54,564 bases of DNA, taken from DATILI01 sp035476635 (GTDB lineage Bacteria > Pseudomonadota > Gammaproteobacteria > Burkholderiales > Burkholderiaceae_C). The notes beneath the pieces are model-generated. The model had not been told where the DNA came from and searched no databases. It worked only from the letters and a program-made list of their open reading frames with translations. Shown here in pieces: positions 1 to 7,610 of the stretch (positions within the stretch are counted from its first letter, which is position 1; every line of letters begins with the position of its first letter). Where the stretch lies: NCBI GenBank assembly GCA_035476635.1, contig DATILI010000069.1:1-54564 (forward strand), written 5' to 3'. The translations under genes were made by a program, and so were the position numbers.

Positions 1-136
1 CTGCAAGATCGGTATCCAGAATCACCCGCTGGCCGCGCAGGAAGGCAATGCTCAGCGAAATGCTGATTGGCGGGCGCAACTGGACTCCACAGGTTGTCAG
101 CCCCAGCCTACGCACAGGTGCGGCCGGGGCGGACAT
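1..136 (-). CDS. ORF6N-domain protein, N-terminal part only (runs off left edge)
   Basis: Reading the minus strand from an ATG at 136 gives 45 codons open to the window edge. Residues about 31-45 read IAFLRGQRVILDTDLA, which matches the start of the ORF6N domain (usual form: I..IRG.RV.LD.DLA.LYGV). ORF6N and KilA-N proteins are DNA-binding-type proteins common in phages and accessory regions; their exact function is largely unknown. The rest of the domain lies outside the window. It is divergent from the hypothetical ORF starting at 168, with only 31 bases between, so the two would share a promoter region. The domain call rests on one short motif, but that motif is distinctive. Confidence 0.65.
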   Translation of the reverse strand, partial: MSAPAAPVRRLGLTTCGVQLRPPISISLSIAFLRGQRVILDTDLA

Positions 137-167
137 CCAACTATAGGGTCCTTGGCCTAGGCTTGAG

Positions 168-593
168 ATGACAAGTTTGCAAGCCCCTCCGGGGGTACAA
201 CCCATGCCTGCTCCCAATCCCCGCCGTGTACTTCCCCGCAGCCGCCGCTGGCCTGGAATTGGCCGCTCTACCCTTGACGAAGCCGAGTTCGTTGCGGTGT
301 ATGGTGTCACCGCCGTTCGCTACGGCAGTGACGGGATCGAGTCGCTCATGCTGGGCCTGCTCGACCCGGGTACTAACACCTGGGCGATCCCGCCTGCGCC
401 GGCCCGGCTGATCGATGTGGTGGACCGGCTGCTTGGCGGCGATCAGGTCAAGATCATCTTGCCTGGCCCAGACAGTCGCCTGCTTTCGGGCGCGCAGTTG
501 TGCGTGAAAATGCTGCAGTCCGGCGCCGAGACGCTGGAGCAGGTGGACACGGCTGCGCCGGGGCGGTCTTTGCAGGACTTGCCGCGGTTCTGA
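168..593 (+). CDS. Hypothetical protein, 141 aa
   Basis: Open frame of 141 codons. The N-terminal 35 residues are proline/arginine rich and probably not coding; a later ATG at 204 after a GGGGG stretch is an alternative start. From about residue 36 the composition becomes protein-like, with balanced hydrophobic and acidic residues (for example FVAVYGVTAVRYG and LLDPGTNTWAIPPAP). I do not recognise a family. It lies between an ORF6N gene fragment and a stretch without clear coding, so it may belong to an accessory island whose body is left of the window. It could be an unrelated chromosomal hypothetical. Confidence 0.4.
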   Translation: MTSLQAPPGVQPMPAPNPRRVLPRSRRWPGIGRSTLDEAEFVAVYGVTAVRYGSDGIESLMLGLLDPGTNTWAIPPAPARLIDVVDRLLGGDQVKIILPGPDSRLLSGAQLCVKMLQSGAETLEQVDTAAPGRSLQDLPRF

Positions 594-867
594 GCGCGCA
601 TTCTGTGATCTTGAAAGGCATCTGAGGCCCGGGCGAATAGGATGTGGCACGCGATCTTGCCACGATGGTGGCAGCGTTGTTGCCTGGACTGACCCAGGCT
701 CTACCCGTTGCGCAGACAAGTCCCACTGAGGCGGGCCTGCCGGCCATCGGCGCGACCAAGCCGGATACGAAGGATGCAGAGCGCGTTTCGCAAGACCTCT
801 TCGACGAAGCCGTTCGAACGCGCGGTTCGTGCATCCTTGATGCGACCTATTCTGGGGAGGTTCTTGC
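594..867. other. Stretch without a convincing gene
   Basis: A 76-codon GTG-started plus-strand frame (644-874) covers most of it and runs 7 bases into the end of the aspartate-dehydrogenase-like gene on the other strand. I see no Shine-Dalgarno site, no domain and no clear terminator. It may be a decayed gene at the border between the left accessory DNA and the operon at 868-7527. Confidence 0.4.
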
Positions 868-1695
868 TCAATAGGCCACGCTGGCCACGCTGTTGCGCAC
901 CGCGCGCGCCAGGCTGTAGACCGTCAGCGCGGAGGTCTTCGGGTTGGCGGCCAGCGGCAGGTTTTCCAGTTGCAGCTCCAGGCGGCCGAATGCGCCGCGT
1001 GCGATCACGGTGTGCACATTGCGCGCTACGCCGGGGTCGGCCACAAGCTCGACCTGGGTGCGGTCCAGGCCCAGGCCGGCGAGCGAGACGGTGGCGGCCA
1101 CGTTGGCATTCTTCGGAAAGTCCTCTGCCGCCTGCCGCGCGCTGCCGCGAAAGATGACTTGCGGCGCCTTCAGGCTCGCCAGGTCGCAGACCTTCTCGGC
1201 GGGCGTTCCGCTCCAGCTCAAGGGCGGCTTGCGGCCGATGTAGGTCACTTCATCCAGGCCACCGAGGCTGGCGGCGGCCAGGGCATCGATGGCGCCGATC
1301 GCGCCGGCGATCAGCTGCAGCCGCGTGCCGCCTTCGCGCGCGGCTTGCTCCAGCCGCGTGAGCAAGGCCTCGTCGTGCAGGGCGCCGACGGAGGCCATCA
1401 CGCAGGGCACGCCGGCTTGCAGCGCAGGCAGTACATGGGCATCGATCGCTGCGTGGCCGGCGCATTCGGCGACGAGGCCGGGACGCTGCCCGGCGCCAAG
1501 GTCCAGCTTGCTCAACACGCGCGCTTGCGGCGCCAGCTTGGCGCAGGCCGCCTGCGTGGCGGCGATGGCCTCGGGCGGCACGATGACTTGCACCAAGGCC
1601 ACCCGGTCGTCGCTTTGCAGTTGTTGCGCCAGGGCCTGGCCGATGGCGCCGAAGCCGACCACGGCGAGTGAAAGCGCAATTGCGGGCTGCGTCAT
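868..1695 (-). CDS. Aspartate dehydrogenase family protein (NadX-like)
   Basis: 275 aa, the normal length for L-aspartate dehydrogenases of the NadX/DUF108 family. A Rossmann NAD(P) motif VVGFGAIGQALA sits at residues 12-23, and the conserved catalytic-type histidine lies in GVARNVHTV (H228). The family oxidises or forms L-aspartate via iminoaspartate; some members feed quinolinate and NAD synthesis. It is the last gene of a six-gene minus-strand operon and overlaps the upstream dioxygenase stop by 4 bases (ATGA), so it is translationally coupled. Because its partners are a molybdenum hydroxylase and a ring-cleaving dioxygenase, a catabolic role (oxidative deamination of an amino-dicarboxylate) is as likely as a biosynthetic one; this is inference. 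Confidence 0.82.
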   Translation of the reverse strand: MTQPAIALSLAVVGFGAIGQALAQQLQSDDRVALVQVIVPPEAIAATQAACAKLAPQARVLSKLDLGAGQRPGLVAECAGHAAIDAHVLPALQAGVPCVMASVGALHDEALLTRLEQAAREGGTRLQLIAGAIGAIDALAAASLGGLDEVTYIGRKPPLSWSGTPAEKVCDLASLKAPQVIFRGSARQAAEDFPKNANVAATVSLAGLGLDRTQVELVADPGVARNVHTVIARGAFGRLELQLENLPLAANPKTSALTVYSLARAVRNSVASVAY

Positions 1696-2297
1696 GCCTG
1701 TGCGACCTGCGGGAAATGCGCGGCGCAGCGCGCCAGCCAGCTGCGCCAGTCGCGCCCCGGGTGCACTTCGCCGCAGTGCGAGCAGGTGCGTGCCGCGGGC
1801 GCGGCGTCATAGAAGGCGGCATACACCTTGGGCAGGTCATCGACGATGCTTTGCAACTGCAGTTCGCTGCGTACGACCCGGCTGCCGCAGGCCGCGCAAT
1901 ACCACTCGAACGCATCGATCGCGCCCAGTGGCCGGTTGCGCTCGACCACCGTACACAGGCTGCCGGGCTCGGGCCGTTGCGGCGAGTGGCGCACATGGGC
2001 GGGCAGCAGGAAGATGTCGCCCTCGCGCAGAAGGACGCGCTCGAACTTGCCGCGGTCGGCGATCAGCAGCGAGGCGTTGCCCTTGAACTGGTGGAAGTAC
2101 TCCTCGAACGGGTCGTCGTGGAAATCGGTGCGTTCGTTGGGGCCGCCGACCACGGTGCAGACCAGGTCGGCGTTCTTCCAGATCTGCTGGTTGCCCACGG
2201 GCGGCTTCAGGCGCGCGCTGTGGGTGTCCAGCCACTGCTGGAAGTTCAGGGGCCGGCTGTAGTGGTCGTAGGACACAGGGGCGGGCTGGTTGGACAT
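1692..2297 (-). CDS. nbaC: 3-hydroxyanthranilate 3,4-dioxygenase
   Basis: 201 aa cupin dioxygenase that opens the ring of 3-hydroxyanthranilate to 2-amino-3-carboxymuconate semialdehyde. All residues I associate with the bacterial enzyme are present: R56, H60 and E66 in RTDFHDDPFEE, H104 and R108 in HVRHSPQRPE, and E119. The C-terminal rubredoxin-like metal site is intact as CAAC (134-137) and CSHC (172-175). The ATG at 2297 is chosen because MSNQPAPVSYDHYSRP is the usual N-terminus; an upstream extension is not family-like. It starts 11 bases after the CoxM-CoxG stop and overlaps the aspartate-dehydrogenase-like gene by 4 bases. The symbol follows the 2-nitrobenzoate pathway gene; here the natural substrate may differ. 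Confidence 0.9.
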   Translation of the reverse strand: MSNQPAPVSYDHYSRPLNFQQWLDTHSARLKPPVGNQQIWKNADLVCTVVGGPNERTDFHDDPFEEYFHQFKGNASLLIADRGKFERVLLREGDIFLLPAHVRHSPQRPEPGSLCTVVERNRPLGAIDAFEWYCAACGSRVVRSELQLQSIVDDLPKVYAAFYDAAPAARTCSHCGEVHPGRDWRSWLARCAAHFPQVAQA

Positions 2298-2308
2298 GAT
2301 GAAGAGAC

Positions 2309-3820
2309 TCACTTTCCGAAAGAAGGGAACCACCGTGCGAGCAGGCCTTGCAGCCTGCGCCACGGTGAAAATCGTGCGCTACCGGCAACGGCCGGCGCAG
2401 ACGAGGGGGTGCCGAGCACGGCGCCGAAGCGGTCGAAGAACTCTTTGCTGAGCTTGCGCGCGCTGGCCTCCACCAGCCGGTTGCCGAACTGCGCCAGGCG
2501 GCCGCCCAGTTGCACCTGGACCCACCAGTGCAACAGCGTACCGCCGTCCGCCGTGGGCTCCAGGCGCACGCGGGCCGTGCCCTCGCCGCTGCCGAGAGCG
2601 CCGGCCTGGCCGACGAAGACCAGGGTCAGCGACGCGGGCGGGCGCAGGTCGCACAGCGTGACCTCGCTGTTGAAGCGCACCGACAGCGGACCCAGCCCGA
2701 CCTTGACCGTGGCCTCGTAGGCCTCGGCGCTGCGCTGGGCCAGCGCCTCGCAGCCGGGAATGCTGGCTTGCAGGTGGCGCGGGTCGAGAATGGCCTGCCA
2801 CACTTGTGCCGGCGGCCCCGGCAGCCGTTGCTGGCCGCCGAAGCCGTCTTGCGGCATGTCGTGCGGCGCGGCCTGCGGCGAAGGCGCTGGCGCGGTGCGC
2901 GCCCGCGGCGCGAGCGGCTCGGGGTGCGGCGCACGCTCGCCCGTCAGGGCCGCCACGCAGCGCCGAGCCAGCACCCCTGCCAGATGGCGGCGGTAGGCCG
3001 CCGACGCATGCAGGTCGCCCAGCGCATCCAGGCCGAGCGATCCGCCGGCGGCTTCGGCCTTGACCAGCGGCGCCAGTGCAGCGAGGCCAAAGTCCGCAGC
3101 CAGCGCCTGCTCGGCCTCTTGCCAGCGCACGATGCCCAGGCCCAGCCCGGTCACGGCCACGCGCACCTGGCGCCCGTCATGCCCCGCGCCGCAGGCCACC
3201 GCCACGCCGGCCAGCGCGAAGCGCGAGGCCGGTTGCTCGAACTTGAGGTAGTGCAGCCCTTGCGGCTTGAGAAAGCGCACGCCGACAATCAATTCGCCGG
3301 GTGCGAGCGCCGTGCTGTACAGGCCCTGGAAGTAGTCGTCGGCCGCGATCTCGCGCTGCGAGGTCACGACGGTGGCGCCGGCCGCGAGCACCCCCGCGGG
3401 CCAGCAGGCTGCCGGGTCGTTGTGGGCGAGCGAACCGCCGATCGTGCCCATGTTGCGTACCTGTGCGTCGGCGATACCGCCGGCCAGCACGGCCAGGCCG
3501 GGCGCAAAGCCGCGCACGACCTCGCTGGCAGCAACGCTGGCATGCGTGGCCATGGCGCCGATCCACAACACGGGCCGGCCGTGCGGGTCGGTCTCGACCC
3601 GGATCTCGCGCAGGCCCGGTACGTCTTGCAAATCGACGAGTACACCGGGCGTGGCCATGCCCAGCTTCATGGCCGCGAGCAGCGACTGGCCGCCAGCGAG
3701 CCAGGCGCGCGCGCCGCTGCTTTCCGTGGCTTCGGCGGCTTCGGTGGCCGCGCAGGGCAGGGCCATCAGCGCGAGCGCATCGGCCAGCGAGGCGGGGCGC
3801 AGGCAGTCGAAGCGGTTCAT
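2309..3820 (-). CDS. Molybdenum hydroxylase FAD subunit fused to a CoxG (SRPBCC) domain
   Basis: 503 aa from ATG 3820. Residues 1-290 form a CoxM/XdhB-type FAD subunit: AGGQSLLAAMKL and TIGGSLAHNDPA are the two FAD-binding loops, followed by the CO_deh_flav_C region. A proline/alanine-rich linker (about 300-325) leads to a CoxG-type SRPBCC domain (about 330-465; GPPAQVWQAILDP, IPGCEAL, VKVGLGPLSVRF). The last 20 residues (WRRLQGLLARWFPSFGK) look like a basic amphipathic membrane-binding helix. CoxM is normally about 280-290 aa and CoxG a separate gene of about 150-200 aa, so this is a fusion. The reading frame is continuous, with no sign of sequencing frameshift. It overlaps the 2Fe-2S subunit gene by 4 bases. 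Confidence 0.88.
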   Translation of the reverse strand: MNRFDCLRPASLADALALMALPCAATEAAEATESSGARAWLAGGQSLLAAMKLGMATPGVLVDLQDVPGLREIRVETDPHGRPVLWIGAMATHASVAASEVVRGFAPGLAVLAGGIADAQVRNMGTIGGSLAHNDPAACWPAGVLAAGATVVTSQREIAADDYFQGLYSTALAPGELIVGVRFLKPQGLHYLKFEQPASRFALAGVAVACGAGHDGRQVRVAVTGLGLGIVRWQEAEQALAADFGLAALAPLVKAEAAGGSLGLDALGDLHASAAYRRHLAGVLARRCVAALTGERAPHPEPLAPRARTAPAPSPQAAPHDMPQDGFGGQQRLPGPPAQVWQAILDPRHLQASIPGCEALAQRSAEAYEATVKVGLGPLSVRFNSEVTLCDLRPPASLTLVFVGQAGALGSGEGTARVRLEPTADGGTLLHWWVQVQLGGRLAQFGNRLVEASARKLSKEFFDRFGAVLGTPSSAPAVAGSARFSPWRRLQGLLARWFPSFGK

Positions 3821-4311
3821 GCCGTGCTCGCCTCCCGCATTGCCGCCAGGCCTTCGCACACCGCCTGGACGATGCCTTCGTAGCCGGTGCAGCGGCACAG
3901 GTTGCCACCCAGCGCGTGGCGCACCCACCGCGCATCGATCGGGGTCTGCGCCGCCTCGGGCTCATCGGCCATCGCCACCGCGCGCATCAGGAAACCGGGC
4001 GTGCAAAAGCCGCACTGCAGCGCATGGCAGCGGCTGAAGGCCTGCTGCATCGGATGCAGCCGGTCCGGCGCCGGGGCCAGGCCCTCGACCGTGCGGACCG
4101 CGCGCCCTTGCACCTGCAAAGCCAGCACGTTGCAGGACTTGACAGCCTTGCCGTCGACCTGCACCGTGCAGGCGCCGCACTGCGCCGTGTCGCAGCCCTG
4201 GTGCGTGCCGGTGAGGCCCAGCGGACCGCGCAGGCAATCGACCAGCAAGGTGTGGGACTCGATCCGCACGTGGCACGCACGGCCATTGACCTCGAGTTTC
4301 ACGTCTTGCAT
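3817..4311 (-). CDS. Molybdenum hydroxylase small subunit, [2Fe-2S] protein
   Basis: 164 aa, typical for CoxS/QorS/XdhC-type subunits that pass electrons between the molybdenum centre and FAD. The plant-type ferredoxin cluster cysteines are C40, C45, C48 and C60 (GCDTAQCGACTV), and the second cluster has C100, C103, C139 and C141 (QCGFCTPG and NLCRCTGY). Both clusters are complete. It is the third gene of the operon, after the lyase-like gene (25 bases) and overlapping the FAD subunit by 4 bases. The genes for the three hydroxylase subunits are split by the lyase gene between large and small subunits. Confidence 0.93.
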   Translation of the reverse strand: MQDVKLEVNGRACHVRIESHTLLVDCLRGPLGLTGTHQGCDTAQCGACTVQVDGKAVKSCNVLALQVQGRAVRTVEGLAPAPDRLHPMQQAFSRCHALQCGFCTPGFLMRAVAMADEPEAAQTPIDARWVRHALGGNLCRCTGYEGIVQAVCEGLAAMREASTA

Positions 4312-4336
4312 GCCGACGCTCCTGCTGTCTCCCGTG

Positions 4337-5329
4337 TCATGCCAGGCGCAATCCGGAATTGGCGAAGGCTTCGCGCGTCGCCGCCAGTTCGGCCTCGGTC
4401 ATGTTCAAGAGCGGCCGGCGCACCTTGCCGCCGTGCTGGCCCAAAAGGTCTTGCCAGGCCTTGCCGTGTGCCTGCGGCTTGCCCGCGGGCTTGCTGGCGC
4501 GCAATGCGGCGCGCACCGGCTCCAGGCTGTCGCGCACCTTGCGGGCCTGCTCATGCTGGCCGGCGAGGGCGAGGCGGGTGTATTCGTTCATGCGCTGGTC
4601 GACCTTGGTCTGCAGCAGAAAGGGCGGCGTAGAACACAGGTAGAGCTTCCAGTCCAGCTCGATGATGTTGTCCAGCCAGTCTTCCTCGGACGGGTTGCTC
4701 ACATGGATCTTGTGGCCCGCCAGCTCGGTCAGGCGCTTGTAGCGGCCGCGGTCGGCACTGTACTTGATGGCCACGATGTTGGGCAGGTCGGCGATGCGGT
4801 TGCACAGCTCCGGGCTCATGGTGTAGCCGCAGTCGGGATGGTTCCACATGGCAATGCCGATGTCGAGTTGCTCCGACAGGTAGCGGTAGTACTCGTAGAT
4901 GGTTTCATCGGTGTCCGCGCCGAAGTGCAGCACCGGGCTGTGCACGATGACGTAGTCGGCGCCGACGTCGGTCGAGTAGCGCGCGAGGTCGAGAACCACA
5001 TCCAGGTTGGTGTCCGAGCATGAGCTGATGATGCCGCAGCGGCCCATTGCGCCGCTTCCTTCGCCGCGCTTGCCCGCGGTCTGCGCGGCGTCCACGGACA
5101 GGGCGATGAGCCGCTTGCGTTCGGCGATGGACATCGAGAAGAACTCAGCCTGCTTGCCCGCGATGAACAGGCCGCCGAGATTGAGGTCGCGGATCCAGTG
5201 GTCCAGGTTTTCGCGCAGGGCTTTCTCGTCGATGCGCAGCGCTTCGTCGAACGGCGTGAGGTTGGCTGCCCAGACGCCGACGAAGTGCTCGCGGGCGTAT
5301 TCCTTGGCTTCGGATTTCTTGTAGTCCAT
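4337..5329 (-). CDS. DHDPS/N-acetylneuraminate-lyase superfamily protein, atypical active site
   Basis: 330 aa, TIM-barrel class I aldolase superfamily. The Schiff-base lysine is clear (K189 in NIVAIKYSADRG). The loop that reads GTTGE in DHDPS is AGKQAE here (58-62), and the PYY motif that holds the catalytic tyrosine is replaced by SPVLHF (131-136). It is therefore not a lysine-pathway DHDPS. The ATG at 5329 is preceded by AAAGGAAACC, a good ribosome site; the upstream frame extension is rejected for that reason. Its place between the large and small subunit genes of a molybdenum hydroxylase implies a step in the same pathway, such as hydratase-aldolase cleavage of a ring-opening product. 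Substrate unknown. Confidence 0.82.
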   Translation of the reverse strand: MDYKKSEAKEYAREHFVGVWAANLTPFDEALRIDEKALRENLDHWIRDLNLGGLFIAGKQAEFFSMSIAERKRLIALSVDAAQTAGKRGEGSGAMGRCGIISSCSDTNLDVVLDLARYSTDVGADYVIVHSPVLHFGADTDETIYEYYRYLSEQLDIGIAMWNHPDCGYTMSPELCNRIADLPNIVAIKYSADRGRYKRLTELAGHKIHVSNPSEEDWLDNIIELDWKLYLCSTPPFLLQTKVDQRMNEYTRLALAGQHEQARKVRDSLEPVRAALRASKPAGKPQAHGKAWQDLLGQHGGKVRRPLLNMTEAELAATREAFANSGLRLA

Positions 5330-5367
5330 GTGGTTTCCTTTAAAAAGATCAGAGAGAGAGAAAAAGT

Positions 5368-7527
5368 TCAGGAGAGCTGGCCGTTCATGGCGCGCCAGAA
5401 CTGTTCGGAGGTCAGCGGAAACTGCAGCGGGCATTCGCCCAGCGGCGACAGCGCGTCGCGCGCCGCGTTCATCAGCGCGGCCGGCACACCGATGCAGCCG
5501 GCTTCACCCACGCCCTTGGCGCCGAGCAGGTTGTGCGGGCTGGGCGTGCAAAAGCTCGCGATGTCGATGACGGGCGGCATGTCGTCGGCACGCGGTGCGG
5601 CGTAGTCCATCAGCGAGCCGGTGACGAGCTGGCCGCCGCCGTCGTAGACCAGCCGCTCCAGCATGGCCTGCCCCAGGCCCTGGGCCAGTCCACCGATCAG
5701 CTGGCCCTTGGCCAGTTCCGGATGAACGATGCGGCCCGCGTCGTCGGCCCAGGTAATCTGCTCGATGGTGGGGCGGCCGGTCTCGCGGTCTACCGCCATG
5801 CGCGCGATCACGCAGCCATAGCTCCAGGCCTCGGCGGCCGTGAAGCGCCCCTCGGCCGACTGCGGCAACGGCTCGCCCGCCGCGCGCCGCGCCACCAGGT
5901 CGCGGCAGGCCTGCACGATGGCGCTGCCGGCGATGGCCGTGCTGCGGCTGGCCAGCGCGCCTATGCCGGGCGGGCACACGGCGGTGTCGCCGTAGAGCAC
6001 GGTGACGGTGTCGGCGGCTTCGGCGCCCAGGCCCAGCGCCTCGGCGGCGATGCGCGCGTAGGTGGTGGCATGGCCCTGGCCCTGCGCGGGCGAGCCGGTG
6101 GCGACGGTGACCATGCCGTCGGCATGCCAGTCGACACGCGCCGATTCCCAGCCGGTGCCGCAGGGCTCGACATACAGCGCCAGGCCAATGCCCACGGCTT
6201 CGCCCGCGGCGCGCCGCTGCTGCTGCTCTTGCCGCTGCGCGGCGTAGCCGAATCGCTCGCAGGCCAGCGTGAGCGCGCGCAGGTAGTCGCCGCTGTCGAA
6301 CACTTCACCGGTGGGCGTGGCGTAGGGCATGGCTGCTGCTTCCACCAGGTTGCGCCGGCGCAACTCGACCGGGTCGATGCCAGCGGCGCGTGCGGCCTGC
6401 TCGATCAGGGTCTCCATCAAGAGAGCGGCCTCGGGCCGGCCCGCGCCGCGGTAGATCGTGACCGGCGCGGTGTGTGCCAGGCGCGCGCTGCCCCGCACCT
6501 CAAGCCGCGCGACACGGTAGGGTCCGGGCAGGATGCGCGCCGTGTTGCGCAGCGGAGCCACGGCGGAAAACGGCAGCCAGGCGCCGAGCGTGAACTGCAG
6601 TTCGGCTTGCAGCGCATCGAACCGGCCCTCGGGCGTGAGCGACAGACTTCCCGTGAGGCGCGCGCCGCGGCCGTGCATGCCCGATGTGAATTCATCGGAG
6701 CGGCTGGAGGTCCAGCGCACCGTAGCCCGCAGGTGGCGTGCCGCCAAGGCGATGGCCAGGTCTTCGGGGCACAACGATGATTTGGCGCCGAACGCACCGC
6801 CCACGTTGCCGGTGACGACGCGCACGCGTGCCGCGTCCCAGCCCAGCGCGGCGGCAATGTCGGCTTGCGCGCGCGACGGCGCCTGCGTGCCCAGGCGCAC
6901 CGTGAGGCTGGCCTGCGCAGCGTCGCCGCCGGGCGCACCATGCCATTGCGCCAGCATGCCGCGCGGCTCCATTGACAGAGCGAGCACGCGCGGCACATCG
7001 AGTGCGATCTCGACTTGAATCGATGGCGCGGCCGCGTGTGCAACCGCGTCATGCGTGCGTGCCGCTTCGAAGCGATGCGCCACCTGTGTCACCGGCTCGG
7101 CGCCGGCGAAGTCCAGCACTGGTGCAAGCGGCTCGATGTGCAGTTGAACGCGCGAAGCGGCTTGCTGTGCTTCGGCCGCTGAACGCGCGAGCACGATGGC
7201 AACGGGCTGGCCGACATAGACGACTTCATCGCGCGCCAGCGGTTCGATGCGCGGCACCTGGGAGACGGGCAGCAGCGCGTTGGGCGGCGGCAGAAAAACC
7301 TCGCGGCCGGGCGGCATCAGCAGCGCGGCCGTCAGCACGGCCAGCACGCCGCTTTCTTGTTCGGCGGCTTGCGCGTCGATGGCGATCAGGCGGCCATGCG
7401 GCTGCGCTGAGCGCACGAACACGGCATGCAGCGCATCGTGCGCGGCGACGTCGCCGGTGTACTGTCCACTGCCGGTGAGCAAGGCGGGATCCTCGCGGCG
7501 CAGAGGAGTGAAGGCGGGTGTCGGCAT
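5368..7527 (-). CDS. Molybdenum hydroxylase large subunit (xanthine dehydrogenase family, CoxL-like)
   Basis: 719 aa molybdopterin-cytosine-dinucleotide-type catalytic subunit. The motif GNVGGAFGAKSS binds the cofactor, and the conserved catalytic glutamate is in GAKGVGEAG (about E675). The active-site loop reads IYRGAGRPE, the form found in hydroxylases and so-called form II CoxL; true CO dehydrogenase has a cysteine there (AYxCSFR). It should therefore hydroxylate an organic substrate with water rather than oxidise CO. The ATG at 7527 is chosen for the family-like start (MPTPAFTPLRREDPALLTGSG). First gene of the operon, divergent from the LysR gene at 7611, whose product is its likely regulator. 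Confidence 0.93.
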   Translation of the reverse strand: MPTPAFTPLRREDPALLTGSGQYTGDVAAHDALHAVFVRSAQPHGRLIAIDAQAAEQESGVLAVLTAALLMPPGREVFLPPPNALLPVSQVPRIEPLARDEVVYVGQPVAIVLARSAAEAQQAASRVQLHIEPLAPVLDFAGAEPVTQVAHRFEAARTHDAVAHAAAPSIQVEIALDVPRVLALSMEPRGMLAQWHGAPGGDAAQASLTVRLGTQAPSRAQADIAAALGWDAARVRVVTGNVGGAFGAKSSLCPEDLAIALAARHLRATVRWTSSRSDEFTSGMHGRGARLTGSLSLTPEGRFDALQAELQFTLGAWLPFSAVAPLRNTARILPGPYRVARLEVRGSARLAHTAPVTIYRGAGRPEAALLMETLIEQAARAAGIDPVELRRRNLVEAAAMPYATPTGEVFDSGDYLRALTLACERFGYAAQRQEQQQRRAAGEAVGIGLALYVEPCGTGWESARVDWHADGMVTVATGSPAQGQGHATTYARIAAEALGLGAEAADTVTVLYGDTAVCPPGIGALASRSTAIAGSAIVQACRDLVARRAAGEPLPQSAEGRFTAAEAWSYGCVIARMAVDRETGRPTIEQITWADDAGRIVHPELAKGQLIGGLAQGLGQAMLERLVYDGGGQLVTGSLMDYAAPRADDMPPVIDIASFCTPSPHNLLGAKGVGEAGCIGVPAALMNAARDALSPLGECPLQFPLTSEQFWRAMNGQLS

Positions 7528-7610
7528 GGGGCGAATTAGAACGGCGCACCCCTGGCAGGGCAATCGCATAATTTTTCAAGACTTTCAAATTTGTCGACAC
7601 AATCTCGCCC
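7528..7610. promoter_or_regulatory. Divergent promoter region, hydroxylase operon / LysR
   Basis: Only 83 bases separate the two start codons, so both promoters and the LysR site must lie here. An AT-rich core (about 7560-7595) contrasts with the GC-rich surroundings and contains TTTCAA twice with a 10-base period. A clear T-N11-A LysR box could not be fixed by eye. Confidence 0.5.

Noticed and set aside
644..874. 76-residue plus-strand protein
   Set aside because: No ribosome site or recognisable domain, and it overlaps the end of an opposite-strand gene.
4337..5329. dapA, lysine biosynthesis
   Set aside because: The Thr-Thr loop and catalytic tyrosine motif are missing, and the context is catabolic.
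2309..7527. Carbon monoxide dehydrogenase operon (coxLMSG)
   Set aside because: The large-subunit loop is YRGAGR without the CO-dehydrogenase cysteine, and the typical accessory genes coxD, coxE and coxF are absent.
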